Origin: Herbaspirillum sp. LeCh32-8
GTDB taxonomy: Bacteria > Pseudomonadota > Gammaproteobacteria > Burkholderiales > Burkholderiaceae_D
DNA: 64,000 bases
Direction: 5' to 3'
NCBI RefSeq assembly: GCF_017814915.1
Contig: NZ_JAGIPZ010000001.1
Coordinates: 119,224-183,223 of the forward strand
Positions 36,289 through 44,748 of this stretch are shown here, in pieces. Under the pieces are notes generated by a model that was not told the DNA's origin, did no database searches, and saw nothing but the letters and a program-made list of their open reading frames with translations. Position 1 is the first letter of the stretch; each line of letters begins with the position of its first letter. Position numbers and translations under genes: made by a program.

Positions 36289-37419
36289 ATGATTTTCCAG
36301 CGCGCATTTCGACGCGAATTGACGAGCACCGCAGGCGCCGTCTTCACTACGCTCTTCACCATTACGTTGACCGTGATGCTGATCAAGATCCTCGGCCAGG
36401 CGGCCGGCGGCCAGGTCGCATCGCAGGACGTGATTGCGCTGATCGGCTTCCAGTCCCTCAACTACATGCCGGTGATCCTGATCCTGACCGGCTTCATCTC
36501 CGTGCTGCTGGTGATGACGCGCAGCTACCAGGAATCCGAGATCGTGGTCTGGTTCGCCTCGGGCCTGTCGCTCACGCGCTGGATCCGCCCGGTGTTGCTG
36601 TTCGGCTGGCCCATCGTGCTGCTGGTGGCGACGCTGGCCTTCGTGGTCACGCCCTGGGCCAACCAGCAGAGCGCGGAATACCGCCAACGCTTCGAAAAGC
36701 GCGAGGACATCGCCCGCGTCTCCCCCGGCAAGTTCCAGGAATCGGCCAGCGCCAACCGTATCTTCTTCGTCGAGGGCATCACCGGCGACGCCTCCAAGGT
36801 GCGCAACGTGTTCGTCAACACCGTCAGCGCCGACGGCAAGAACAGCGTGGTGGTGGCCAAGGAGGGCGAGACCGTGGTCGATGCCGACGGCGAGAAGTTC
36901 GTGGTCATGAGCAAGGGCCGTCGCTATGACGGCAACCCCAGCCTGCCCGATTTCCAGATGGTCGATTTCGAGCGTTACGGCCTGCTGATCGGCAACCAGT
37001 CGCAAAGCGCCGCCGGCGATCGTTCCGCGCGCGCCATGCAGATGCGCGAGCTGGTCGCCAGCAGCGACAACTACGCCCGCGGCGAGCTGCTGTGGCGCGT
37101 GGCGCTGCCGCTGATGAGCCTGGCGCTGATGCTGCTGGCGATCCCCTTGTCGTTCGTCAATCCCCGCGCCGGCCGTTCGCTGGGCCTGGTGGTGGCGCTG
37201 CTGCTGTTCGTGGTCTACAGCAATACGGTGTCGGTATTCCAGGCCTCGGTGGCGCAGGGGCGTTCTTCCTTCATGGCGGCCTGGTGGCCGGTGCACCTGG
37301 TGGTCGCCCTGCTGATCATCGGCATGTTCGCGCTGCGGCTCAACATCAACAGCCGCTATCATCCTTCCCGGTTGTGGTCGGCCGTGCGCCGTTCGCTGAT
37401 CTTCAAGCGCGAGGCCTGA
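36289..37419 (+). CDS. lptF: LPS export permease LptF
   Basis: A 376-residue inner-membrane subunit of the LptB2FG transporter that extracts lipopolysaccharide for delivery to the outer membrane. Features are MIFQRAFRRELTSTAGAVFTTLFT with the first helix, FISVLLVMTRSYQESEIVVWFASGLS around the coupling helix, a large periplasmic jelly-roll domain (about 135-270), and C-terminal helices. I chose the ATG at 36289 as it matches the family start; longer versions add an unlikely leader. lptG follows after one base. Confidence 0.96.
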   Translation: MIFQRAFRRELTSTAGAVFTTLFTITLTVMLIKILGQAAGGQVASQDVIALIGFQSLNYMPVILILTGFISVLLVMTRSYQESEIVVWFASGLSLTRWIRPVLLFGWPIVLLVATLAFVVTPWANQQSAEYRQRFEKREDIARVSPGKFQESASANRIFFVEGITGDASKVRNVFVNTVSADGKNSVVVAKEGETVVDADGEKFVVMSKGRRYDGNPSLPDFQMVDFERYGLLIGNQSQSAAGDRSARAMQMRELVASSDNYARGELLWRVALPLMSLALMLLAIPLSFVNPRAGRSLGLVVALLLFVVYSNTVSVFQASVAQGRSSFMAAWWPVHLVVALLIIGMFALRLNINSRYHPSRLWSAVRRSLIFKREA

Positions 37420-37420
37420 C

Positions 37421-38554
37421 ATGAGAGTCATCCAACGTTATTTCACTTCCGAAATCACGCGCTCGGTGCTGTTCGCGCTGGCCGCCTTCCTCGCGCTGTT
37501 CGCCTTCTTCGAGATGATGGGCCAGCTGGAGCAGGTCGGCCGCAACGGCTACAAGCTGCAGCAGGCGGTGCTCTACGTGGTCATGGGCTTGCCCGGCAAC
37601 GTCTATGAACTGATGCCGACCGCAGTGCTGATCGGCACCATCTACACGCTCTCGCAGCTGGCTGCGCGCTCCGAGTTCACCATCATGCGCGTGTCCAGCA
37701 TGTCCACCGGCATGGCGGCCAGGGTGCTGGCGCGCATCGGCATCGGCTTTGCTGTGCTGACCATCCTGTTCGGCGAACTGATCGCGCCCAAGGCCACCGA
37801 GTGGGCCGAAAAACTCAAGCTGCAGGCGCAGGGCGCCTCGCTGTCCTCGCAGTTCCGTTCCGGTATGTGGGCCAAGGACGTGATCAAGGACAAGGGCCTG
37901 GAAGGCAACGTCACCGGCAGCCGCTTCATCAATATCCAGACCGTGCAGCCTGACGGCCGCATCGAGGGCGTCAAGCTCTATGAGCTGGACAACGACTTCC
38001 ACATGGCGCGCATGGTCACCGCCAAGAGCGGCGCCTACGACGGCAACCACCACTGGACGCTGTCGGACGTGACGCAGTCGGACTTCGCCGACGGCAACAA
38101 GGACCGCAAGATCACCGAGCCGGTCAAGACCGTGAAGATGCCCAGCATGCAGCTGGTTTCCGAGGTCACGCCGGAAATCCTGTCGGTGCTGTTCGCCGAC
38201 CCCGACCGCATGTCGGCCTATGACTTGCTGGCCTACACCAAGCACTTGGAGGCCAACAACCAGCGCACCGATCGCTACGAGATTGCCTTCTGGAAAAAGA
38301 TCGTCTATCCGCTCTCGATCTTCGTGATGATGGCGCTGGCGCTGCCGTTCGCCTACTTGCATTTCCGCGCCGGCGGCGTGAGCCTGAAGATCTTCACCGG
38401 CATCATGATCGGTGTGTGCTTCCAGCTCATCAACAGCCTGTTCTCCCACCTGGGCCTGCTCAACACCTGGCCGGCCTTCATCACGGCGGCGCTGCCCAGC
38501 TTGCTCTTCATGGCGCTGGCGGCGGGGGCGTTGTGGTGGGTCGAGCGCAATTGA
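37421..38554 (+). CDS. lptG: LPS export permease LptG
   Basis: A 377-residue partner of LptF. It begins MRVIQRYFTSEITRSVLFAL, has the coupling-helix region AARSEFTIMRVSSMS, a periplasmic beta domain (about 135-270), and ends with helices around ALALPFAYLHFRAGGVSLKIFTGIMIGVCFQLINSLFSHLG. It lies one base after lptF, so the two subunits are made together. The C-terminus ALWWVERN is normal. Confidence 0.96.
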   Translation: MRVIQRYFTSEITRSVLFALAAFLALFAFFEMMGQLEQVGRNGYKLQQAVLYVVMGLPGNVYELMPTAVLIGTIYTLSQLAARSEFTIMRVSSMSTGMAARVLARIGIGFAVLTILFGELIAPKATEWAEKLKLQAQGASLSSQFRSGMWAKDVIKDKGLEGNVTGSRFINIQTVQPDGRIEGVKLYELDNDFHMARMVTAKSGAYDGNHHWTLSDVTQSDFADGNKDRKITEPVKTVKMPSMQLVSEVTPEILSVLFADPDRMSAYDLLAYTKHLEANNQRTDRYEIAFWKKIVYPLSIFVMMALALPFAYLHFRAGGVSLKIFTGIMIGVCFQLINSLFSHLGLLNTWPAFITAALPSLLFMALAAGALWWVERN

Positions 38555-38567
38555 ACAGGGTCAAGCC

Positions 38568-38966
38568 ATGTCTTCTGTCACTCGCAGTCACACCCACAAC
38601 CTGATCCTGTTCGCCCACGGCGCGCGCGATCCTGCCTGGGCGGCGCCTTTCGAACGGCTGCGTGCGCTGGCGCAGGCAGCCATGCCCGCGGCGAGCGTGG
38701 AGCTGGCCTTCCTGGAGCTGATGCAACCCGACCTGCCGAGCGCTGCCGCCGGCCAGATCGCCCGCGGCGCGCAGCGCATTACGGTGGTGCCGGTGTTCCT
38801 GGGCCAGGGCGGGCATGTGCGACGTGACCTGCCGCAATTGCTGGATCAGCTGCGCCAGGCTCATCCCCAGGTGCGCATTGACGCCGTACCTGCCGCCGGC
38901 GAAGACGACGCCGTGCTGCAGGCCATTGCCGCCTATTGCGTCGCCGCGATGGCCGCGCCCGGCTGA
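38568..38966 (+). CDS. CbiX/SirB-type sirohydrochlorin chelatase
   Basis: A 132-residue single-domain chelatase of the CbiX-small type. Metal and tetrapyrrole residues are visible in ILFAHGARDPAW and FLGQGGHVRRDLP. Enzymes of this group insert Fe2+ or Co2+ into sirohydrochlorin. With the SUMT gene at 40261 it could make siroheme for the nearby sulfite reductase, or serve cobalamin metabolism. It lies 13 bp after lptG. Confidence 0.85.
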   Translation: MSSVTRSHTHNLILFAHGARDPAWAAPFERLRALAQAAMPAASVELAFLELMQPDLPSAAAGQIARGAQRITVVPVFLGQGGHVRRDLPQLLDQLRQAHPQVRIDAVPAAGEDDAVLQAIAAYCVAAMAAPG

Positions 38967-39040
38967 ACCGCTCCCCCGGTTCGCCTGTCACACCTTCATT
39001 CCCGGTTGCATGGTGCCGCCGGGCTTGGCGGGAATGACAC

Positions 39041-39601
39041 ATGTGGCGCTACCGGCGCATCCTCTATCTGCTGCTGTTCCTCGGTTTCTTGCTGGCGCTC
39101 TTCGAGTGGAGCGGGCTGCGTCGCAACCTCAGCGTCGAGTACCTGCACCAAGCGCTGGAAGCCAACCTCTACCGTGGGCTATTGCTCTACATCGCGCTGT
39201 TTTGCCTGGGCAACCTGCTACACATTCCGGGCTGGATCTTCCTGGCCGGGGCGGTGTTTTCATTGGGGAAAATCTGGGGCGGGGTGGCGACCTACGCGGC
39301 CGCCGTGCTCTCGTGCTGCCTGACCTACTTCCTCATCCGCGCCATCGGCGGCGACGCGCTGCGGGTGATCCACAACCGCTGGGTGGTGAAGATACTGCAC
39401 CGGCTGGACACCCATCCGGTGTCCAGCATCTCGGCCTTGCGCGTGCTATGCCAGACCATGCCGACGGTGAATTACGTGCTGGCGCTCTCGGGCGTGCGCT
39501 TTCACCACTACCTGCTGGGCACGCTGATCGGGCTGCCGCTGCCGATTGCGCTGTACTGCCTGTTCTTCGACTACCTGGCGCGCATCCTGCACTGGCATTG
39601 A
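39041..39601 (+). CDS. VTT/TVP38 (TMEM64, DedA-like) membrane protein
   Basis: A 186-residue inner-membrane protein with about five hydrophobic segments. The VTT core includes LLHIPGWIFLAGAVFSLGKIWGG, a re-entrant-type segment, and SALRVLCQTMPTVNYVLALSGVRFHHYLLGTLIGLPLP. Relatives in the wider DedA/VTT group include lipid scramblases, so a lipid-related role is possible. The precise function is unknown. Confidence 0.82.
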   Translation: MWRYRRILYLLLFLGFLLALFEWSGLRRNLSVEYLHQALEANLYRGLLLYIALFCLGNLLHIPGWIFLAGAVFSLGKIWGGVATYAAAVLSCCLTYFLIRAIGGDALRVIHNRWVVKILHRLDTHPVSSISALRVLCQTMPTVNYVLALSGVRFHHYLLGTLIGLPLPIALYCLFFDYLARILHWH

Positions 39602-39620
39602 CGCGCGCCGACGCGTAGCG

Positions 39621-39992
39621 TCAGAACAGGCGCGCGCCGTCGGGAACGGCCCGGTCGGGCTTGAACAGCACCACCTCGCCGGCCGCGTCCGGGAAGCCCA
39701 GCGTCAGCACTTCCGACATGAACTTGCCGATCTGGCGCGGCGGGAAATTCACCACCGCCGCCACCTGGCGTCCCACCAGCTGCTCGGGCGTGTAATGCGC
39801 CGTGATCTGCGCGCTGCTCTGGCGCACGCCGATGCCGGCGCCGAAATCGATCTTCAGCTTGAACGCGGGTTTGCGCGCCTCGGGAAAAGCGTCGGCCGAG
39901 ATGATGGTGCCGATGCGGATGTCGACCTTGAGGAAAGCCTCAAAATCGATGGGATCGGCGGCGGGAGCGTTGGAGTCGTGCAGCAGGTGCAT
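39621..39992 (-). CDS. CsaA-like tRNA-binding-domain protein
   Basis: A 123-residue protein made of one OB-fold tRNA-binding domain ([36 protein letters not shown] ... [26 protein letters not shown]). CsaA relatives are dimers with chaperone-like or tRNA-binding activity. I chose MHLLHD at 39992 with GAGG nearby; a TTG a few codons upstream is an alternative. It is convergent with the VTT gene, with 19 bp between stops. Confidence 0.9.
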   Translation of the reverse strand: MHLLHDSNAPAADPIDFEAFLKVDIRIGTIISADAFPEARKPAFKLKIDFGAGIGVRQSSAQITAHYTPEQLVGRQVAAVVNFPPRQIGKFMSEVLTLGFPDAAGEVVLFKPDRAVPDGARLF

Positions 39993-40075
39993 GGCGGGCC
40001 TCAAAACGATGAAGCCGCGATGATAGCAATCATTGGCGGGCGGCGTATGCCTTAGCCGGCGGCGCGGATGTTCGA

Positions 40076-40112
40076 CGAACGACGCTGGGTTCCTGCTTTC
40101 GCAGGAACGACA
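40076..40112 (-). repeat. REP-like hairpin repeat, copy B
   Basis: Same 37-base element as at position 24, in the opposite orientation. Stem GTTCCTGC / GCAGGAAC around GAAA, then CCCAGCGTCGTT. The four differences from copy A are in the stem and preserve pairing. Confidence 0.75.
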
Positions 40113-40201
40113 CTAAGGAGGCAGCCAGCACTCCGTCTGCGCAAGAGCCATCCTGCGCCACACGCGTGCCCCAACCACCGTCTGCAAAAAATCCTACAAC
40201 C

Positions 40202-40238
40202 TGTCGTTCCTGCGAAAGCAGGAACCCTGTGTCGTTAG
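40202..40238 (+). repeat. REP-like hairpin repeat, copy C
   Basis: A third copy with the same stem as copy B and a slightly different tail (CCCTGTGTCGTT). B and C face each other across 89 bp, making a REP-pair (BIME-like) arrangement between the CsaA-like gene and the SUMT gene. Confidence 0.75.
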
Positions 40239-40260
40239 CCTCGCCCAGGAACCGGCTGTA

Positions 40261-41022
40261 TCAGTCCCGATCCGCCAGCGCCGGCCCGATCATCACCAGC
40301 ACCGGGCCGCTACAGGCTTCCAGCCCGGGCTCGAGTCCGGCCAGCTGCAGGTTGTAGACGCGCTCGTCGGGGCGGCTGCAGTTTTCTACCACCACCACCG
40401 GCGTATCGGGCGCGTAGCCCAGCTCCAGCAAGCGACGCGCGGTGGCGGTCGCCTCACGGCCGCCCATGTACTGCACCAGCGTGTCGCCGTTGGGCATGAT
40501 CACTTCGTTGGGCTGGTCGGGCGCGGTGCTGGAGGTGAACAGCGACACGCTGCGCGCAATGCCGCGCCGGGTCAGCGGCCGCTTGGCCGATGCAGCCGCG
40601 GCCAGCGCCGCGGTGATGCCGGGCACCACTTCGTAAGGAATATTGTGTTCTTCCAGCGCGCGCATTTCTTCGTCGGCGCGGCCGAACAGCATCGGGTCGC
40701 CGCCCTTCAGGCGCACCACGCGGCGGTACTGCTGCGCGGCCTGCACCAGCTTCTCGTTGATCACCGGTTGCGCGGTGGAGCGCTGGCCGCTGCGTTTGCC
40801 CACCGGAATCAGCACCGCCTGAGGGCACAGCGCGAGGATGTCCTCGGTCACCAGCGCGTCGTGCAGCACGGCGTCGGCTTCGGCCAGGATGCGCGCGCCG
40901 CGCACGGTCAGGAGGTCGGCGGCGCCGGGGCCGGCGCCGATCAGCCACACCTGGCCCGGATGTTCCGGGCTGGGCTGGGGGGTGTCAGAAAGGGAAGGGG
41001 ATGCTGCCGGATCGGTGGCCAT
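40261..41022 (-). CDS. cobA: Uroporphyrinogen-III C-methyltransferase (SUMT)
   Basis: A 253-residue SAM-dependent enzyme making precorrin-2, the precursor of siroheme and B12. Motifs are VWLIGAGPGAADLLTVRGARIL, LVTEDILAL, VRLKGGDPMLFGRADEEM, PGITAALAAAASAKRPLTRRG and VQYMGG. It is the methyltransferase part only, without the CysG dehydrogenase/chelatase domain. It is the last gene of the sulfate operon, 34 bp after cysN, which points to siroheme supply for CysI. Confidence 0.95.
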   Translation of the reverse strand: MATDPAASPSLSDTPQPSPEHPGQVWLIGAGPGAADLLTVRGARILAEADAVLHDALVTEDILALCPQAVLIPVGKRSGQRSTAQPVINEKLVQAAQQYRRVVRLKGGDPMLFGRADEEMRALEEHNIPYEVVPGITAALAAAASAKRPLTRRGIARSVSLFTSSTAPDQPNEVIMPNGDTLVQYMGGREATATARRLLELGYAPDTPVVVVENCSRPDERVYNLQLAGLEPGLEACSGPVLVMIGPALADRD

Positions 41023-41056
41023 GGCCTGCTGTGCTTGAGTCGGATCGAAGGGGAAA

Positions 41057-42388
41057 TCAGTCGATCCGAATCATACCAGCGGCCACCGTCTGGTGCGTCA
41101 CTTCGTCGATCAGGATGAAGGCGCCGGTGGCGCGGATGTCCTGATAGGCGTCGGCGGCGATGGGCGCCTGCACGTTGATGCTCACGCGGGCGATGTCATT
41201 GAGCTTGAGCGTGTCGGCCGCACGACGTTCCTGGGTGTTGATGTCCAGCAAGGTGTCGACCTTGGTCACGCGCGCCGCCACCTGCTTGGTGGTGTGCTTG
41301 AGCCAGTATTTGCGGCGCGGGTCCAGCACATCTTCGGACAGCCAGCAGACGTCGGCGGTGATCGACTTCAGCGCGGTAGGCGCCTTGTCGGCCGCGGCCA
41401 GCAGGTCGCCGCGCGAGATGTCGATGTATTCGTCCAGCAGGATGGTGACCGACTGCCCGGCCGAGGCCGATGCCAGCGAGCCGTCCAGGGTCTGGATATC
41501 CTTGACGGTGGCGCTCTGGCCGCCCGGCAGCACCACCAGCTTGTCGCCCTTCGTGACGCGGCCGGCCTCGATGCGGCCCATGTAGCCGCGGAAATCGTTG
41601 GCTTCGTGGCCGTTGTGGCGCGCCACCAGTTGCACCGGGAAACGGAACGGCTCTTCATGCGCATCTTCGTACACCGACAGCGACTCCAGCAGCTCGATCA
41701 GCGTCTGGCCCTTGTACCAGGGCATCCGGGCGCTTTCGGTGACGACGTTGTCGCCGGCCAGCGCCGACAGCGGAATGGCGTGCACGTCCTTCAGGCCCAG
41801 TTGTCGCGCGAACTGCTGGTAGGCGGCGACGATGCGGGTGTAGACCTTCTCGTCGTAGTTCACCAGATCCATCTTGTTGACGGCCACGATCACGTGCTCG
41901 ATCTGCAGCAGGTGGGCAATCGTCGAGTGGCGCTTGGTCTGGGTCAGCAGCTCCACGCTGCCGTCGTCGCCCAGCTTTACCTTGGACACGTCCACCAGGA
42001 TGATCACGGCGTCGGCGGTCGAGGCGCCGGTTACCATGTTGCGGGTGTACTGCTCATGGCCCGGGGTGTCGGCGATGATGAACTTGCGCTTGGGCGTGGC
42101 GAAGTAGCGGTAGGCCACGTCGATGGTGATGCCTTGCTCGCGCTCGGCTTCGAGGCCATCGGTGAGCAGGGAGAGATCCACCGTGTCGCCGACGGTGCGC
42201 TTGTGCTTGGCGCGCGAGATGGCGTCCAGCTGGTCGGCGAAGATGCCCTTGCTGTCGAACAGCAGGCGGCCGATCAGCGTGCTCTTGCCGTCGTCCACCG
42301 AGCCGGCGGTGATGAAGCGCAGCAGGCCGCGTTCATGCGACTGTGCGGAGGCGTTGGCCAATTGTTCTTGTGTCACGGCGGCGTTCAT
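41057..42388 (-). CDS. cysN: Sulfate adenylyltransferase subunit 1 (GTPase)
   Basis: A 443-residue EF-Tu-like GTPase that drives APS synthesis by CysD. G motifs are GSVDDGKST, DTPGHEQYTRNM and NKMDL. It has the normal CysN length, with no C-terminal APS kinase (CysC) domain. Its ATG overlaps the cysD stop by one base (TGATG), so I chose 42388 over any longer reading. Part of the minus-strand sulfate operon. Confidence 0.97.
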   Translation of the reverse strand: MNAAVTQEQLANASAQSHERGLLRFITAGSVDDGKSTLIGRLLFDSKGIFADQLDAISRAKHKRTVGDTVDLSLLTDGLEAEREQGITIDVAYRYFATPKRKFIIADTPGHEQYTRNMVTGASTADAVIILVDVSKVKLGDDGSVELLTQTKRHSTIAHLLQIEHVIVAVNKMDLVNYDEKVYTRIVAAYQQFARQLGLKDVHAIPLSALAGDNVVTESARMPWYKGQTLIELLESLSVYEDAHEEPFRFPVQLVARHNGHEANDFRGYMGRIEAGRVTKGDKLVVLPGGQSATVKDIQTLDGSLASASAGQSVTILLDEYIDISRGDLLAAADKAPTALKSITADVCWLSEDVLDPRRKYWLKHTTKQVAARVTKVDTLLDINTQERRAADTLKLNDIARVSINVQAPIAADAYQDIRATGAFILIDEVTHQTVAAGMIRID

Positions 42389-43323
42389 CAGAAATATCCT
42401 TCCTTCTTGCGTTTTTCCATCGAGGCTTCGGACGTCTGGTCGTCCATGCGGGTGGCGCCGCGCTCGGTAATCTGGGTCACTGCGGTCTCGGCGATGATGG
42501 CTTGCACCGAGGACGCATCGGAGGCCACCGGGCAGGTGCAGGAAATGTCGCCGACGGTGCGGAAACGCACGATCTGCTTTTCCACGGTCTCGCCCTCGCG
42601 CGCCGGGGTCAGGTCGGTCAGCGGCACCAAGAGGCCGTTGCGCGGGATCACCTCGCGCTCGTGGGCGAAGTAGATCGAGGGCAGGCCCAGGTTCTCGCGG
42701 GCGATGTATTGCCACACATCCAGCTCGGTCCAGTTGGAGATGGGGAACACGCGCATGTTCTCGCCCGGGTGCACGCGGGTGTTATACAGGTCCCACAGTT
42801 CCGGGCGCTGGGCCTTGGGATTCCATTGGCCGAACTCGTCGCGGAAGGAGAAGATGCGCTCCTTGGCGCGCGCCTTCTCTTCGTCGCGTCGCGCGCCGCC
42901 GATACAGGCGTCGAACTTGAATTCGTCGATGGTCTCCAAGAGCGTCACCGCCTGCGCGGCGTTGCGCGAATCGGTCTGCGGATTGCGCAGGCGCACGGTG
43001 CCGCGCTTGATCGAGTCTTCCACCGAACGCACCACCAGGCGCTCGCCCAGTTCAGCGGCGCGGCGGTCGCGGAATTCGATCACTTCGGCGAAGTTGTGGC
43101 CGGTGTCGATGTGCACCAGCGGGAAGGGGAACTTGCCCGGACGGAACGCCTTCTCGGCGATGCGCAGCAGTACCACCGAGTCCTTGCCGCCGGAGAACAG
43201 CAGGGCGGGGTTGCTGCACTCGGCCGCGACCTCGCGCATGATGTGGATCGCTTCCGATTCCAGCCAGTCCAGGTGGCGGTTGCTGGCGTTGTCCAAAAAG
43301 AGTTTGTCTACCGCTGTATTCAT
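42388..43323 (-). CDS. cysD: Sulfate adenylyltransferase subunit 2
   Basis: A 311-residue ATP-sulfurylase catalytic subunit of the PP-loop family. Motifs are LLFSGGKDSVVLLRIA (PP-loop), PLVHIDTGHNFAEVIEFRD, DACIGGARRDEEKARAKERIFSFRD and HEREVIPRNG. I chose the ATG at 43323; frame upstream continues only as a shadow over cysH. It lies between cysH and cysN. Confidence 0.97.
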   Translation of the reverse strand: MNTAVDKLFLDNASNRHLDWLESEAIHIMREVAAECSNPALLFSGGKDSVVLLRIAEKAFRPGKFPFPLVHIDTGHNFAEVIEFRDRRAAELGERLVVRSVEDSIKRGTVRLRNPQTDSRNAAQAVTLLETIDEFKFDACIGGARRDEEKARAKERIFSFRDEFGQWNPKAQRPELWDLYNTRVHPGENMRVFPISNWTELDVWQYIARENLGLPSIYFAHEREVIPRNGLLVPLTDLTPAREGETVEKQIVRFRTVGDISCTCPVASDASSVQAIIAETAVTQITERGATRMDDQTSEASMEKRKKEGYF

Positions 43324-43402
43324 GCCGGGCCTTCCGATCTTCCAATGCTTGCTTGTTGATGCGTTGTTTGTCTGTTGATTATGTTGCCGGGGAGCGCTGC
43401 GC

Positions 43403-44134
43403 TCAGGCCGGAGCGTGCGACTTGATGCGCACCAGTTTGCCGTCCACCACGTGCAGCCCGCACTCCTTGGAGTCCGGGTTTTCCCACCACCAGCGGCCGG
43501 CGCGGATGTCTTCGCCCGGCTGGATCGCACGGGTGCAGGGCTCGCAGCCGATGGACGGGTAACCCTGGTCGTGCAGCGGGTTGTAGGGCACATCGTTGGC
43601 GCGGATGTAGTCCCACACGTCCTGCTCCGACCAGTCCGCCAGCGGGTTGAATTTCTCCATGCCGTGCGCCTCGTCGCGCTCCTGCACATGCAGCTCGGCG
43701 CGGGTGACCGACTGCGCGCGGCGCTGGCCGGTGACCCACGACGCCTTGCCCTGCAGGGCGCGGTTCAGCGGCTCCATCTTGCGGATGTGGCAGCACTGCT
43801 TGCGCAGTTCGACGCTGTCGTAGAAGGCGTTGAGGCCATGGTTCTTCACGTAGGCCTCCACCGCCTCCGGCTGCGGGCGATACGGCTCGACCTGGTAGTC
43901 GTAGGTCTCGCGGATGCGCTCGAGCATGCCCACGGTTTCCTTGTGCAGGCGGCCGGTTTCCAGCGTGAAGATGCCGATCCTGTCCTGCAGCTTGCCACGC
44001 AGGATCAGGTCGGTCAGCACCATGTCTTCAGCCGCCAGGCTGGACGCCAGTGCGGCGGGGGCGTACTCGGCCGCGATGCGTTCCAGCGTCGCCTGGGTTT
44101 TTGCGATGAGATCCTGCAAAGCCTGATTCGACAT
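43403..44134 (-). CDS. cysH: Adenylylsulfate (APS) reductase, iron-sulfur CysH type
   Basis: A 243-residue thioredoxin-dependent reductase that makes sulfite. The catalytic tail is KECGLH. Besides this there are paired cysteines RKQCCHIRK and GCEPCTR, the [4Fe-4S] ligands of bacterial APS reductases that are absent from the PAPS reductases of enterics. With no APS kinase in the operon, direct APS reduction is the better reading. It follows the DUF934 gene by 86 bp. Confidence 0.93.
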   Translation of the reverse strand: MSNQALQDLIAKTQATLERIAAEYAPAALASSLAAEDMVLTDLILRGKLQDRIGIFTLETGRLHKETVGMLERIRETYDYQVEPYRPQPEAVEAYVKNHGLNAFYDSVELRKQCCHIRKMEPLNRALQGKASWVTGQRRAQSVTRAELHVQERDEAHGMEKFNPLADWSEQDVWDYIRANDVPYNPLHDQGYPSIGCEPCTRAIQPGEDIRAGRWWWENPDSKECGLHVVDGKLVRIKSHAPA

Positions 44135-44220
44135 GATGTTGCCTTCTTCCGTAGTGGCCGGCGCGTCACGCGCGCCGGCTGTTCTTCATTGCTTCAATGC
44201 TGCAATGAGCGTCTTGCCGC

Positions 44221-44748
44221 TCAGTCTGCCGTCTGCACCGCATCGCGCTTGACGCGGCGGAATAGCGGATTCTTCTCGTCCCACGAGGTCTGGTACTTCT
44301 CGGAGAAGTCGGTCAGGCCCTTCACTGCATCGTGGATGTTCTTGTCGGCGCGCACCGCGAAGGCGTCGAAGCCCACACGCTGCATGTAGAACAGCTGGTC
44401 GCGCAGCACGTCGCCGACCGCGCGCAGCTCGCCGGTATAGCCTAGCCGCGCGCGCAGGTTGTAGGCGATCGAGTAGCCGCGGCCGTCGGCGAACTTGGGG
44501 AAGTCCACGGCGATGACCTTGAAGTTGTCCAGCTCGCCCTTGAGCTCTTCCGGACGCTCGTCGCTGGCGAACCATACGCCCAGCTCGGCGCGCGCCTTGA
44601 GCTTGTCGGCCTGGGCCTTCCACACCTTCAGCGGCACGATGACCTTGCCGTCGGCGACAGTCACGGTGTCAGCGGTTTCGCCTTCAGCCAGGCGCAGCAC
44701 GGTCCAGTCGTCGGCGACGATGGACTTGTTCTTGATGATTTCAGGCAT
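44221..44748 (-). CDS. DUF934 protein linked to sulfite reduction
   Basis: A 175-residue DUF934 (COG3749) protein. It begins MPEIIKNKSIVADDWTVLRLAE, has LGVWFASDERPEEL, IAVDFPKFADGRGYSIAYNLRARLGYTGELRAVGDVLRDQLFYMQRVGFDAF. It is routinely encoded after cysI in proteobacteria and is thought to aid sulfite reduction, but its biochemistry is not known. The chosen ATG at 44748 lies in the cysI end (8-bp overlap) with AGGAG before it. An ATG at 44769 is less likely. Confidence 0.9.
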   Translation of the reverse strand: MPEIIKNKSIVADDWTVLRLAEGETADTVTVADGKVIVPLKVWKAQADKLKARAELGVWFASDERPEELKGELDNFKVIAVDFPKFADGRGYSIAYNLRARLGYTGELRAVGDVLRDQLFYMQRVGFDAFAVRADKNIHDAVKGLTDFSEKYQTSWDEKNPLFRRVKRDAVQTAD

